A DNA stretch of 64,000 nt, from assembly GCA_026874595.1 (NCBI GenBank), contig CM049309.1, forward strand, positions 9,449,076-9,513,075. Reading direction: 5' to 3'. The DNA is from Sipunculus nudus. Taxonomy: Eukaryota > Annelida > Sipuncula > Golfingiida > Sipunculidae. Position 1 is the stretch's first letter. Each line of letters begins with the position of its first letter. The translations under genes and the position numbers were made by a program. Under the pieces are notes generated by a model that saw only the letters and a program-made list of their open reading frames with translations, did no database searches and was not told where the DNA came from. Positions 55,014-64,000 of this stretch are shown in pieces.

Positions 55014-55315
55014 GCCATAAATGTACTAATTTCATTTATATGATACACCTAAATCTTGCTTATAATTAACTGCTGCTTTTTCGGATTCTGTGTAAAATCA
55101 CATGTACTGATTGTAGATAGGTACACCAAGTCATTAAGTCAAATCCTCCATGAGAACCATAAATGCCATAAATGTACTAATTTCATTTATACGATACACC
55201 TAAATCTTGCTTATAATTAACTGCTGCTTTTTCGGATTCTGTGTAAAATCACATGTACTGATTGTAGATAGGTACACCAAGTCATTAAGTCAAATCCTCC
55301 ATGGTAACCATAGTC
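55014..55315. repeat. 151-bp tandem duplication, with third copy at 55646-55775
   Basis: GCCATAAATGTACTAATTTC at 55014 recurs at 55165, and the two units are nearly identical to their ends (AAGTCAAATCCTCCATG). A diverged third copy (GTGTAAAATCACATGTAC, ...CAGATCAGATTTGACCAACC) is at 55646-55775. Confidence 0.9.
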
Positions 55316-55424
55316 AATAAATTAGTTGAATAATGAACATCAGATCAGATTTGACCAACCCTTTTGTTTTATGTACCATGTTGTTATTTGATTTTGTTTA
55401 CAGACATGATCAGTAATTTTATGA

Positions 55425-55430
55425 AATAAA
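55425..55430 (+). terminator. Candidate distal polyadenylation signal of CABLES
   Basis: AATAAA followed within 30 bases by a T/G-rich stretch (TTTGTTCATAATATGTATGTC). It lies 5 kb past the stop codon, so it would imply a long 3' UTR. The earlier AATAAA at 50506 is an alternative. Confidence 0.3.
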
Positions 55431-55785
55431 TTTGTTCATAATATGTATGTCTTTATTATTTTATTACTGTTTCAATTAAGAAATTCCATTTCAGTTAAAT
55501 TAATCCCTTTCTCTGTGTTATCAACAGTCAAGGTTCCTATTATTGGTCACTTTTCCCGGGGCTTTCCTTGATATTCAATTTCTTAAGGATTTAATGGAGT
55601 TGTGATGAAAATCCAACTATGAAATGGGCATCTGCATGAACATCGGACTCTGTGTAAAATCACATGTACCGGTTGAAGCTAGGTACACCAAGTCGTTAAA
55701 TCAAATCCTTAATGGTCACCATAGTTGAGTAAATTAAGTTAAATAATGAACAACAGATCAGATTTGACCAACCCTTTGTTAGAAT

Positions 55786-56473
55786 GGCTGACTGTAAGTC
55801 ATCTGAGTTATAGCGAACACTCTTTGTCCGTCGCTGTTCAGGCCAACAAGGCACAAATCAAACCGCTGGACCTGGAAACTTCTAACTTTACATCCAGAGA
55901 GGTCCATGAAAAATTTCCTTGGAAACCTGGAATTAGGTCTCTGTTACCCATATTCTTCAAGCAATGGGGCTCCGAAGTACCCCCCAGAATAATGCAAAAT
56001 TTGATACAAAAGCTCAAATATCTGAACAACTAATTCATTGATCACCATGATTCTTAGCATGGATATTGATCATGGAGTGTTTCATCAGTTTCTGCAGACT
56101 GGTGGCGCCACTCATATTTTTTCGATTTTTATTCCCTCTATTTTTGAAACCTTAAAAGGTGCCATCATCTGTTAACAGGGAACATATCGTAACCGCTGGT
56201 CCTGGAATCTTCTCACTTTACACCCAGAGAGATCCATGAAAAGTCTTCTTGGAAACCTGGAATTAGGTCTCTGTTACCCATATTCTTCCATCTATGGGGC
56301 TCCAAAGTACCCCCCAGAATAATGAAAAATTTGATACAAAAGCTCAACTATCTAATCCAATAATGCATTGATCACCATTCTTCTTTGTATGGATATTGAT
56401 CATGGGGTGTTACCTCAGATTTTGCAGACTGGTGGCACCACCTGTATTTTTTCTATTTTTTTTATCCATTTTA
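55786..56473 (-). mobile_element. AGCTCAG-family element with two ~340-bp units
   Basis: Starts with a decayed hairpin (CTGACTGTAAGTCATCTGAG, 55789-55808) and TTTGTCCGTCGCTG, then two units of about 340 bp (AACCTGGAATTAGGTCTCTG at 55924 and 56263; GTACCCCCCAGAATAATG in both). Inverted relative of 24780-25152. One GGTGGCGCCACT and one GGTGGCACCACC palindrome. Confidence 0.65.
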
Positions 56474-58960
56474 AGCTCAGCTGACTACAAGTCATCTGAG
56501 CTATAGTCGTGGTCCATTGTCCGTCTTCTGTCCGTCTAGCTGTCTAGCTGTCCGTCCGTCCGGATGTCCGTCCGTAAGACTGGCACGTTTCGACACCATT
56601 GGACCTACGAATCTGAAATTCGGCAAACAGTTAGATGTCCCCAAATCTCCTACCATGCCGAAAATTGGGTCAATAGGACTTTGTTCCTTTGAGATATAAA
56701 GGAAAAACCTCAATTTTTTATTAGAAATCTATTTTCACACTTCAGGACTGCCTAATATCAAAACCACTCATCTGGTTTTCTTCATATTTACCATAAATAT
56801 TCCTCTATACAGTTCCTATGCACATGCCAGAAATTAAGTCTGTATTATATAATTTCAAAAAGTTATGGGCCCAAACATAATGGACTTTGTAAAAATCAGG
56901 AAAGATATTTGGTCACCTAAGACCAAAAGTGTTAAAGGTAGGGACTTTTTTTCAGTAATACAACTTTAATTATTCAAAATTTAATTGTATACCATAAAAA
57001 TTAGATCAAAATCTTTTAAATTTTTTAAATATTTGCAAAAATATAAAATTGGTACCTTAAATTTTGCCCAACTTTGGCCATGGCACATTTTTTCCCCATA
57101 AGTATTGTGGATTTAATTTTCACAGCATGTGCACATAAGGATTTAATCTGTTAAAATCTGAAAATTGAAAAAAAGCTGCAAAATTAGGCTAGTTATTGTA
57201 TTTTTTTGGAGGCTCTTGTTGTATTCCCTTACATTGTCACGCAGTCCACTTTGGTGACTGTAGGTCATTCAGTGCATATCTCTATGCTCCCCAGGCTGTT
57301 GGCATAATGTTAGATGTCCAAAGGATCTCCTACCAAGCTGAAAACTGGGTCTTTGCGACTTTGTTCCTTTGAGAAATTAAGAAAAAAACCTCAATTTTTT
57401 ATTAAAAACATATTTTCATACTTCAGGACTGCCTGATATCAAAACCACTCATCGGTATTTCTTCATATTTACCATAAATATTCCTCTATATAGTTCCTAT
57501 ATACATGCCAGAAATAAGGTCTGTATCATATAATTTAAAAAAGTTATGGGCTCATACATAATGCATTTTGTAAAAAATCAGAAAAGATATTTGATCGCTT
57601 AACACAAAACATGTTAAAGCTAAGGACTTTTCCCAGTAATTTAGCTTTAATTAATCAAAATTAAATTGTATACTCAAAATTAGATCAAAATCTTAAAATT
57701 TTTTTTAAATATTAGCAAAAATAAAAATTGGTACCTTAAATTTTGCCCAATTTTGGCCATGGCATGTTTTTTTCCTGTTAGTACTGTGGATTTATTTTTC
57801 ACAGCATGTGCACATAAGGATTTAATCTGGTAAAATCTGAAATTTGAAAATAAAAGACTGCCTAATATCAAAACCACTGATCTGACTTTAATCATATATA
57901 ATATACATATTTTTCTATACATTCACTATGCACATGCCAGAAATGATGTCAGTATTGTGTATTTTTTTTAAGTTATGGGCCCAAACATAATGCACTTTGT
58001 AAAAAATCAAGAAATATATTTACTCCCTTAACAAGGGCATTGCTGAAGCTAGAGATTTTTTTGTCAGGGATGTAACATTATTTAATCAAGATTCAATTGT
58101 ATACCCAAAATTAGATCAAAATCTTTTAAATTTTTTAAAATATTAGCAAAAATAAAAAATTGGTACCTTAAATTTTGCCCAACTTTGACCATGGCACGTT
58201 TTTTTGCTGTAACTGCTGTGGATTTAATTTTCACAGCATGTTTTTGTTAGCATTTCAACTGTTAACATTAAAAATTTGAAACCAGTTGATCAAAAACTGT
58301 AGATTTTATTCAAGTTTTCAAGCACCATGTCACATATTGCTAGTGTTATGCAGTTTGCTAGAGCTCAGCTCCCGAGCTTCAGCTCTAAGTTCCTTAAATT
58401 TGGCATACAGTTAGATTTCTCCAAAATCCCCTACCATGCCAAGAATTTGGTCACTAGGACTTAATTCCTTCGAGATATCAATGAAAAACTTTATTTTTCC
58501 ATTAAAAACCCATTGTTACACTTTAAGACTGCCTAATATCAAAACCACTGATCTGACTTTAATCATATATAATATACATATTTTTCTATACATTCACTAT
58601 GCACATGCCAGAAATGATGTCAGTATTGTGTATTTTTTTTAAGTTATGGGCCCAAACATAATGCACTTTGTAAAAAATCAAGAAATATATTTACTCCCTT
58701 AACAAGGGCATTGCTGAAGCTAGAGATTTTTTTGTCAGGGATGTAACATTATTTAATCAAGATTCAATTGAATACCCAAAATTAGTTCTGAATTTTTCAA
58801 ATTTTATAAGTTATTAGTATAAATATAAAATTAGTACCTTAAATTTTGCCCAACTTTGACCATGGCACGTTTGTTTCCTGTGAGCACTGTTGATATAATT
58901 TTCATATCATGCACACATAAGGATTTCATCTTTGTAGTTTAGAAAGCTGAAAGAAATTGG
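56474..58960 (-). mobile_element. AGCTCAG-family element with 3-4 units of ~670 bp
   Basis: Hairpin 56474-56502 (arms AGCTCAGCTGAC and GTCATCTGAGCT), then a GTCCGTCC microsatellite (56517-56578), then ~670-bp units recognisable by CTACCATGCCGAAAATTGGG-like text at 56650, 57330 and 58430. Inverted copy of 10890-12233. The right boundary near 58960 is approximate. Non-coding. Confidence 0.75.
57856..58770. repeat. Recent 671-bp-offset duplication inside the element
   Basis: About 244 bases starting GACTGCCTAATATCAAAACC are identical at 57856 and 58527, far more alike than the other units of the same array. Confidence 0.85.
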
Positions 58961-60167
58961 CCAAATATTGTAGCTTTTTTTAATGTTTTTTATGAGACCC
59001 TGTCAGTTCTCTCCAGCCCCTCTTGAGTCACCTGTATGTTGACCTTGTTGACCTTTCATCAAATTATGCACGCTTGAGGCAAAAATCCAGGCAGCTTATG
59101 GCCAGCCACAGTTGATCCAGGTGTCCAACCCAACTCATCTAGTAGTTTTAACCAACAACATAACAATAAACAATAAATTAATAAATTTTTATTGGTTTTT
59201 AATAACAAATTAAAGAAAAATAGAAAAGGAATTTGTTAGTTTATAATAACAGGAAATTAACTTGCAGTTACTGATGATATAAGAATCTTGTATTGATGGG
59301 TAGAATGTCACATATTCCAAATAACACCATGCAGTCACCTATGGCATTTTTCAGTTCATTTTTAATGATAAAGAAGTAAATCATATTATTCATTACTAAT
59401 CATTAGGGAATATATGAAGGAAATTAATGATAGACAAAGATGCATGATGCATTTGATAATATTTATCTAGATTCCTACTGTGTCTAGTGTGTACATTGAT
59501 GTGAAATTAGTCCAAAATGAATTTTTTACAGTTATTTTTTAATATAAATAAAAGCCATAAAACCAGGTACTTATGATCAATATTTAAATGTGTGAATTTT
59601 GTATATTCTGGATTCTCAACATCATTGTTTGGTGAAAACTGAATAAATACCAGACATGGTGCAAATACTTTGTAATTGTATTTAAATACGAATATGATTA
59701 TGTACTCCATTATAAAATTTCTTGCATAAAGAATGGGAATTCAGGTAAAAATGAAAGTATATGAATACTCGTGCAAATACTTTCAAAATGTATACGTGAA
59801 TGCATTCATGAATATATTCTTTAATATATTTTAATAATCAAATCAGTTATATTTCATTTTAACAAATCAAATGATTCTCTTATTATTTTAATAAAAATTA
59901 TATTTGTGACAATATTTGTAATTTTTTTAATAAATAGTTAAACTCTTATATTATATGTTCTGCTTATAAGTTATATGGCCAAGTAAAAATTTGTGTGACA
60001 GTAGTACTCCATTTGTTTATAAAATCAATCCTCTTCCCTGTCTCCAAAGGTACTATCAAAATCATACATAAGCTTAACAACAACAACTCATAATACAGCT
60101 TATATTTATTACCACACAAAACCAGCATGTGCCTCATTTCTAAATCATATTTTTTGATCATATATAA
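58961..60167. other. AT-rich intergenic sequence, no gene
   Basis: No repeat structure or coding signal that I can support. Confidence 0.5.
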
Positions 60168-60200
60168 CAGCTGAGCGTCGTGACCCATAGGTCCCTTGTT
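60168..60200 (-). repeat. Palindromic element terminus, inverted
   Basis: CAGCTGAGCGTCGTGACCC then ATAGGTCCCTTGTT; one mismatch in the palindrome. Confidence 0.65.
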
Positions 60201-60320
60201 ATTCTTTTAAAGAAAAGAAATTCAGGAATTTAATCCTAATATTCAAATGTGATAAAATATAAGGATCTTGTTGGCAGGGCCTAGGTGTGAATAACACTGT
60301 TAACTTAGTATTGAAACTAG

Positions 60321-62303
60321 ACATTTCTTGGCACAGCTGGTGCCATAGTATCACCAGACAAATGAGGTTTTGTGGTATTTTGTTGATATAATGTGATGTA
60401 TTTGTATTTTAGCAATGAATGTGAGAAACATTTGTACAAAATATAGGAATATTTAAAGTGAAGGCAATTGTTATGTAAAAGGTTATGTATAAATAGAAGT
60501 ATATATTTAATGATGTATTGAGTTGTATATGTATGTTTGGAGTAACTTGTTTGAGAATAATATAGAGTAAAGCAGAAAGAAAGAGAAAGAGATGGATAGA
60601 CAGGATTTCAGAGAGATGGAGAGATATGATAATGGTTAGTGTAAGTGTGTAACAGGGGGTTGATAATTATCTTTAACGAGGAGGGGGGTGATGGAGTTGC
60701 TGGTTGAGGAGTGTGAAGTGGGTTGGGTAATTAGAGGGGTGGATGTGAAGGCTGCTACATGGCTATGTATAGGAAATGTTGATTGGCAAATGCTGATGAG
60801 TGGATGATAAATTTGTCTGATCAGTTTCTTTGTTGAGGGGTGTATATATGATGGAGAGTTTATAATTTTGAGAGAGAAAGATGTGCTGTTGTATGAGAGG
60901 GTTTGACCTGAGATGTGTAGACAAATGGAAAATGATCCAGTTGTGACTCTGTGGTACACCCAGTGCACTAATTCATTTATCACTGACCATCATATCTATT
61001 TATAGAATCTGACCATGGCCAAGAACTGCTGATGTTTGGGCAAAACATGATGCAACACCATGTGCAGACCACTAGCTGAAGCAATCCCCCAGGTTCACTA
61101 GAGATTTTCATGATTGTTGGTGATTTTTACCATATATGGCAATATTTAAAGTCAAGTCCACTCTCATATGCAAGGTCAGGACCCAAATTTAAATATATCT
61201 CATCCCATAATCCAAATCTATGTATATGCATAATATAAAAGAAATCTGTCCATTAGTTTTTGACTTATAATGCTTACAGTGCTGTCAAGTGGCCCTTTTT
61301 AAGATATTCATGTTTTTATGTTTTTCACCAAATATGGGAATAATCAAGGTCAAGGTCACTCTCATAGTCACGGTCATGACCCCAAATCAATAAACTGCAT
61401 TCCAAAATATCCAACATTTGAAAAAAAATTAAATTAAACAAAAAATAATTTAAATTAAATTTTAAAATTAAATTTAAAATTAAATATACCTCATTCCATA
61501 AACCATATCTATATACATGCATAACATGAAAGAAATCTGTCCATTACTGTTTGACTTATAATGCTCACAGTATATACTCTCAAGTGGCAATGATGGGGTA
61601 TTCAAAGGCGCAAAAAACAAGAAAAGGACAACAGGTGGCGCCACCTATCTTCTGCAAAAGACAAAACTATCCAAGATCTTCCGTCAACTTGATTTTTGGA
61701 CCAATCCATGCATCCCTTTTTAAGATATTCATGATTTTATGTGATTTTCACCATATATGGTAATATTCAAGCTCAAAGCCACTCTCAAAGGAAAGGTCAT
61801 GACCCCAATTTTAATATACATCATCCCATAACCCATACCTATGTACATGCATAATATTAAAGAAATCTGTCAATAAGTTTTTGACTTGTGATGCTAAAAG
61901 TACTGTCAAGTGGCAATGATAGGGGTATTAAACGGCACAAAAACAAGAAAAGGATACTAGGTGGCACCACCAGTTTCCGGTACATGACATCACTATCCAA
62001 GATCTTTGTCCAACTTGATTTTTGGATAAATCCATGAAAGATTTCTTGAGATATTTAAGAATTTGTGTGATTTTCCCCAAAAATGGATCTATTCAAGGTC
62101 AAGGTCACTCTCCTAGTTGAGGTCATGACCCCATTTTAAATAGGCTTCGTCCTCTCACCTATATCTATAAATGTGTCAAGTTTGAAAAAGATCCTTGAAA
62201 TATTTTTTGAGTTATTGTGTCCAAAAGAAATCTCTGCGGTGGCGGCGGCGGCGCAACCGTGCCTAAACCATAGTATCTCCAGACTATGTCTGGCGATACA
62301 ATT
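60321..62303 (+). mobile_element. Hairpin-ended element, GTATC..CAGAC family, copy 2
   Basis: Left hairpin TGGCAC-AGCTG-GTGCCA (60329-60345), then GTATCACCAGAC (60348-60359). Right hairpin 62273-62299, arms GTATCTCCAGAC and GTCTGGCGATAC around TAT (11 of 12 paired). Tandem units of ~310 bp occupy 61010-62200 with GGTGGCGCCACC (61634) and GGTGGCACCACC (61960). 60400-61000 is not obviously repeated and may be an insertion. A GGCGGCGGCGGCGCAACCG patch precedes the hairpin. Confidence 0.75.
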
Positions 62304-62621
62304 AGGAATATTGGTCAAACTTTGTGGGATTAATTTTTAACTCATATTTTAACTCATATGGCCATATATTTAACAGCTTTTGAAAACTTAAATACCTTCA
62401 CACATTATTTGTTTATGAAATGTTACTTTTATATAACACTTACCATAGGCCTATTTGTTCCCTTGGTGCATCACTAAATGGTTTAGCTCATGTCCATTAT
62501 TCTATAATTTACAGAGTTTCATTTTAGCAGGGCCATTTTCTCATAGCTTTTCTAATGACAATATACATGAAAAACCAAAAGAAATAAAAATATTTTGCAG
62601 TTACTAATATTTTCCAAAATT

Positions 62622-62654
62622 CAGCTGAGCGATGTGACCCATGGGTCCCTTGTT
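62622..62654 (-). repeat. Palindromic element terminus, inverted
   Basis: CAGCTGAGCGATGTGACCC then ATGGGTCCCTTGTT; abuts the ~340-bp array that follows. Confidence 0.7.
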
Positions 62655-63640
62655 AAGACCTTAAAAGATGCAGTCATCCGTTAACAGGGCACAAATCTTA
62701 ACGACTAGACCTAGAATCTTCTTTCTTCACATGTTTGGAGGCCCATGAAAATCTCCTTGGAAACCTGAAATTAGGTCTCTGTCACTCATATTTTCCGAGC
62801 TATGGGGCTCAGAAGTACCCCCCAGAATAACTAAAAATTTGGTACAAAAGCTCTGGTATCTGAACAACTAGTGCATTGATCGGCATTATTCTTTACATGC
62901 ATATGCATAATGGAGTGTTTCATCAGTTCCTGCAGACTGGTGGTGCCACCTGCATTTTTTTTTTTCGAATTTTATGAATTTTTTTCTCTATTTTTGAGAC
63001 CTCCAAGGATGTGGTATCTGTTAACAGGGCACAAATCATAAGTATTTGAGCTTGAATCTTCTTTCTTGACATTCTGGGAGGTCCATAAAAAACTCCATGG
63101 AAACCTGAAATTAGGACTCAGTTACCCTTATCCTCCGAGCTATGGGTCTTAGAAGTACCTCCCAGAATAACTAAAAATTTGATACAAAAGCTCCAGTATC
63201 TGAACAACTATTGCATTAATCACCCTGATTCTTTGCATGCATATTCATCATGGAGTGTTTCATCAGTTCTGGTGGACTGGTGGCACCACCTAAATTTTTG
63301 AAAAAATTTAACACATTTATTGTTCTCTATTGCTGAGACCTTCAAAGATGTGGTCGTCCCTTAACAGGGCTCAAATTGTAACTGTTGGTCCTAGAATCTT
63401 CAAACTCAATATCCAGGGAGATCGTTGAAAAGTCTCCTTGGAAACATGAATTAAGGTCTCTGTTACCAATATTTTCTGAGCTATTGGGCCTATAAGCACC
63501 CCTCAGAATAATTGAAAATTTGATACCAAAGTAACCAGGGGCCCCAGAATCTTCTAACTTCACATCCTGAAAGTTCCTCAAAAGTTCTCCCCAAAAACCT
63601 GAAATTGGGTCACAGTGACCTATATTCTCAGAGTTTTGGG
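62655..63640. repeat. Three tandem ~340-bp units
   Basis: Units start near 62656, 62998 and 63336 (GACCTTAAAAGATG-like). Each carries AAACCTGAAATTAGG, AGTACCCCCCAGAATAA or variants, and the first two end with GGTGGTGCCACC or GGTGGCACCACC. An apparent 139-codon minus-strand frame at 63342-63761 is made of this repeat. Confidence 0.8.
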
Positions 63641-63647
63641 GTATGTT

Positions 63648-63999
63648 TGTGTAACCGGTCTCGGTTAAGTATAAACAATTCAAGGCTGCACATTGGTAGA
63701 CGTTTATTCCAATGTTGTTCATGACAGTATCAGCAAGGCAGAGCCTCTGCTTACACAGCACACAAGCTTATGGTACACAATTAGCAAGTATTAGGAACTA
63801 AGAATAATGTAACTTAGGGTAAGGGTTAGATTTAGGGTTAGGGTGGCTGGTTACTCCCAGAGGGAACGTTCAGCATCTGGCATCCTCAGATGAGATGCTA
63901 AAATGCTCCCGCGCAGCTCTATCACACAGCTTTTACGAACATGGCTTCCAAAAGAACGCTGGTTTCCGCCCTGCGCTAATGAGTGTGCGCAGTCGTACA
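63648..63999 (-). mobile_element. Possible LTR (solo or right end of an LTR retrotransposon)
   Basis: On the minus strand the segment begins TGTACGACTGCGC and ends CGGTTACACA, with AATAAA (63703-63708) about 55 bases before that end, as expected for an LTR. It is less AT-rich than its surroundings. The target duplication and internal region cannot be checked because the window ends. Confidence 0.35.
63814..63845 (+). repeat. Interstitial telomere-like TTAGGG variants
   Basis: TTAGGGTAAGGGTTAGATTT followed by AGGGTTAGGGT: four to five degenerate TTAGGG units inside the candidate LTR. Confidence 0.7.
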
Positions 64000-64000
64000 A

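Noticed and set aside
60636-60983. 115-codon minus-strand frame rich in serine, histidine and proline
   Set aside because: Simple-sequence composition (GTGA/GGGG-rich on the plus strand), no domain, inside or next to a transposable element.
63342-63761. 139-codon minus-strand frame, the longest around the right end
   Set aside because: Lies in the ~340-bp tandem array and the candidate LTR; repeats of the same unit elsewhere are interrupted in this frame.

Overview
The window is animal nuclear DNA. It is AT-rich, every coding exon is bounded by GT-AG introns, and most of the sequence is intronic or repetitive. The two genes have clear bilaterian orthologues. The repeats (tandem-cored non-autonomous elements with GACGGACA-type microsatellites, short terminal hairpins and molluscan-style SINE/LINE debris) suggest a mollusc, most likely a bivalve. 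That placement is inference; the species is not identified.

Layout. (1) Minus strand, about 1-31.9 kb: the 5' two thirds of a mind bomb 1 (MIB1) orthologue in 12 exons, running off the left edge. It encodes MIB/HERC2 domain 1, the ZZ zinc finger, MIB/HERC2 domain 2, the MIB repeats and the first ankyrin repeats. The remaining ankyrins and the RING fingers lie outside the window. Intron 1 is 15.3 kb, and intron 6 is 6 kb. (2) 31.9-34.65 kb: a 2.7-kb head-to-head intergenic region that must hold both promoters. (3) Plus strand, 34.65-50.44 kb: a complete CABLES (CDK5 and ABL1 enzyme substrate) orthologue in 11 coding exons, about 490 residues, with the cyclin-box-like domain at its C-terminus, followed by a candidate 3' UTR. 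(4) 55.4-64 kb: no host gene seen; stacked tandem-repeat transposable elements and, at the very end, a possible LTR.

The two host genes are not an operon and belong to different processes: Notch-ligand ubiquitination and endocytosis for MIB1, and CDK/ABL scaffolding for CABLES. Their neighbourhood is notable because human MIB1 and CABLES1 both map to 18q11.2, so this may be ancient linkage.

The most unusual content is in the repeats. Several families share one terminal layout: a short hairpin and a 9-12 bp motif at one end, and a second hairpin at the other end whose outer arm is the inverse of that motif. This resembles Helentron-like or pearl-like elements. A 12-bp palindrome, GGTGGCGCCACC, recurs across otherwise different families, with decay concentrated at its central CpG. 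One family carries a 145-bp tandem array of nuclear-receptor-type half sites. Other elements are a 1.17-kb foldback-like element, TTAA-flanked MITEs, a tRNA-derived SINE, a broken LINE and a 30-bp minisatellite.
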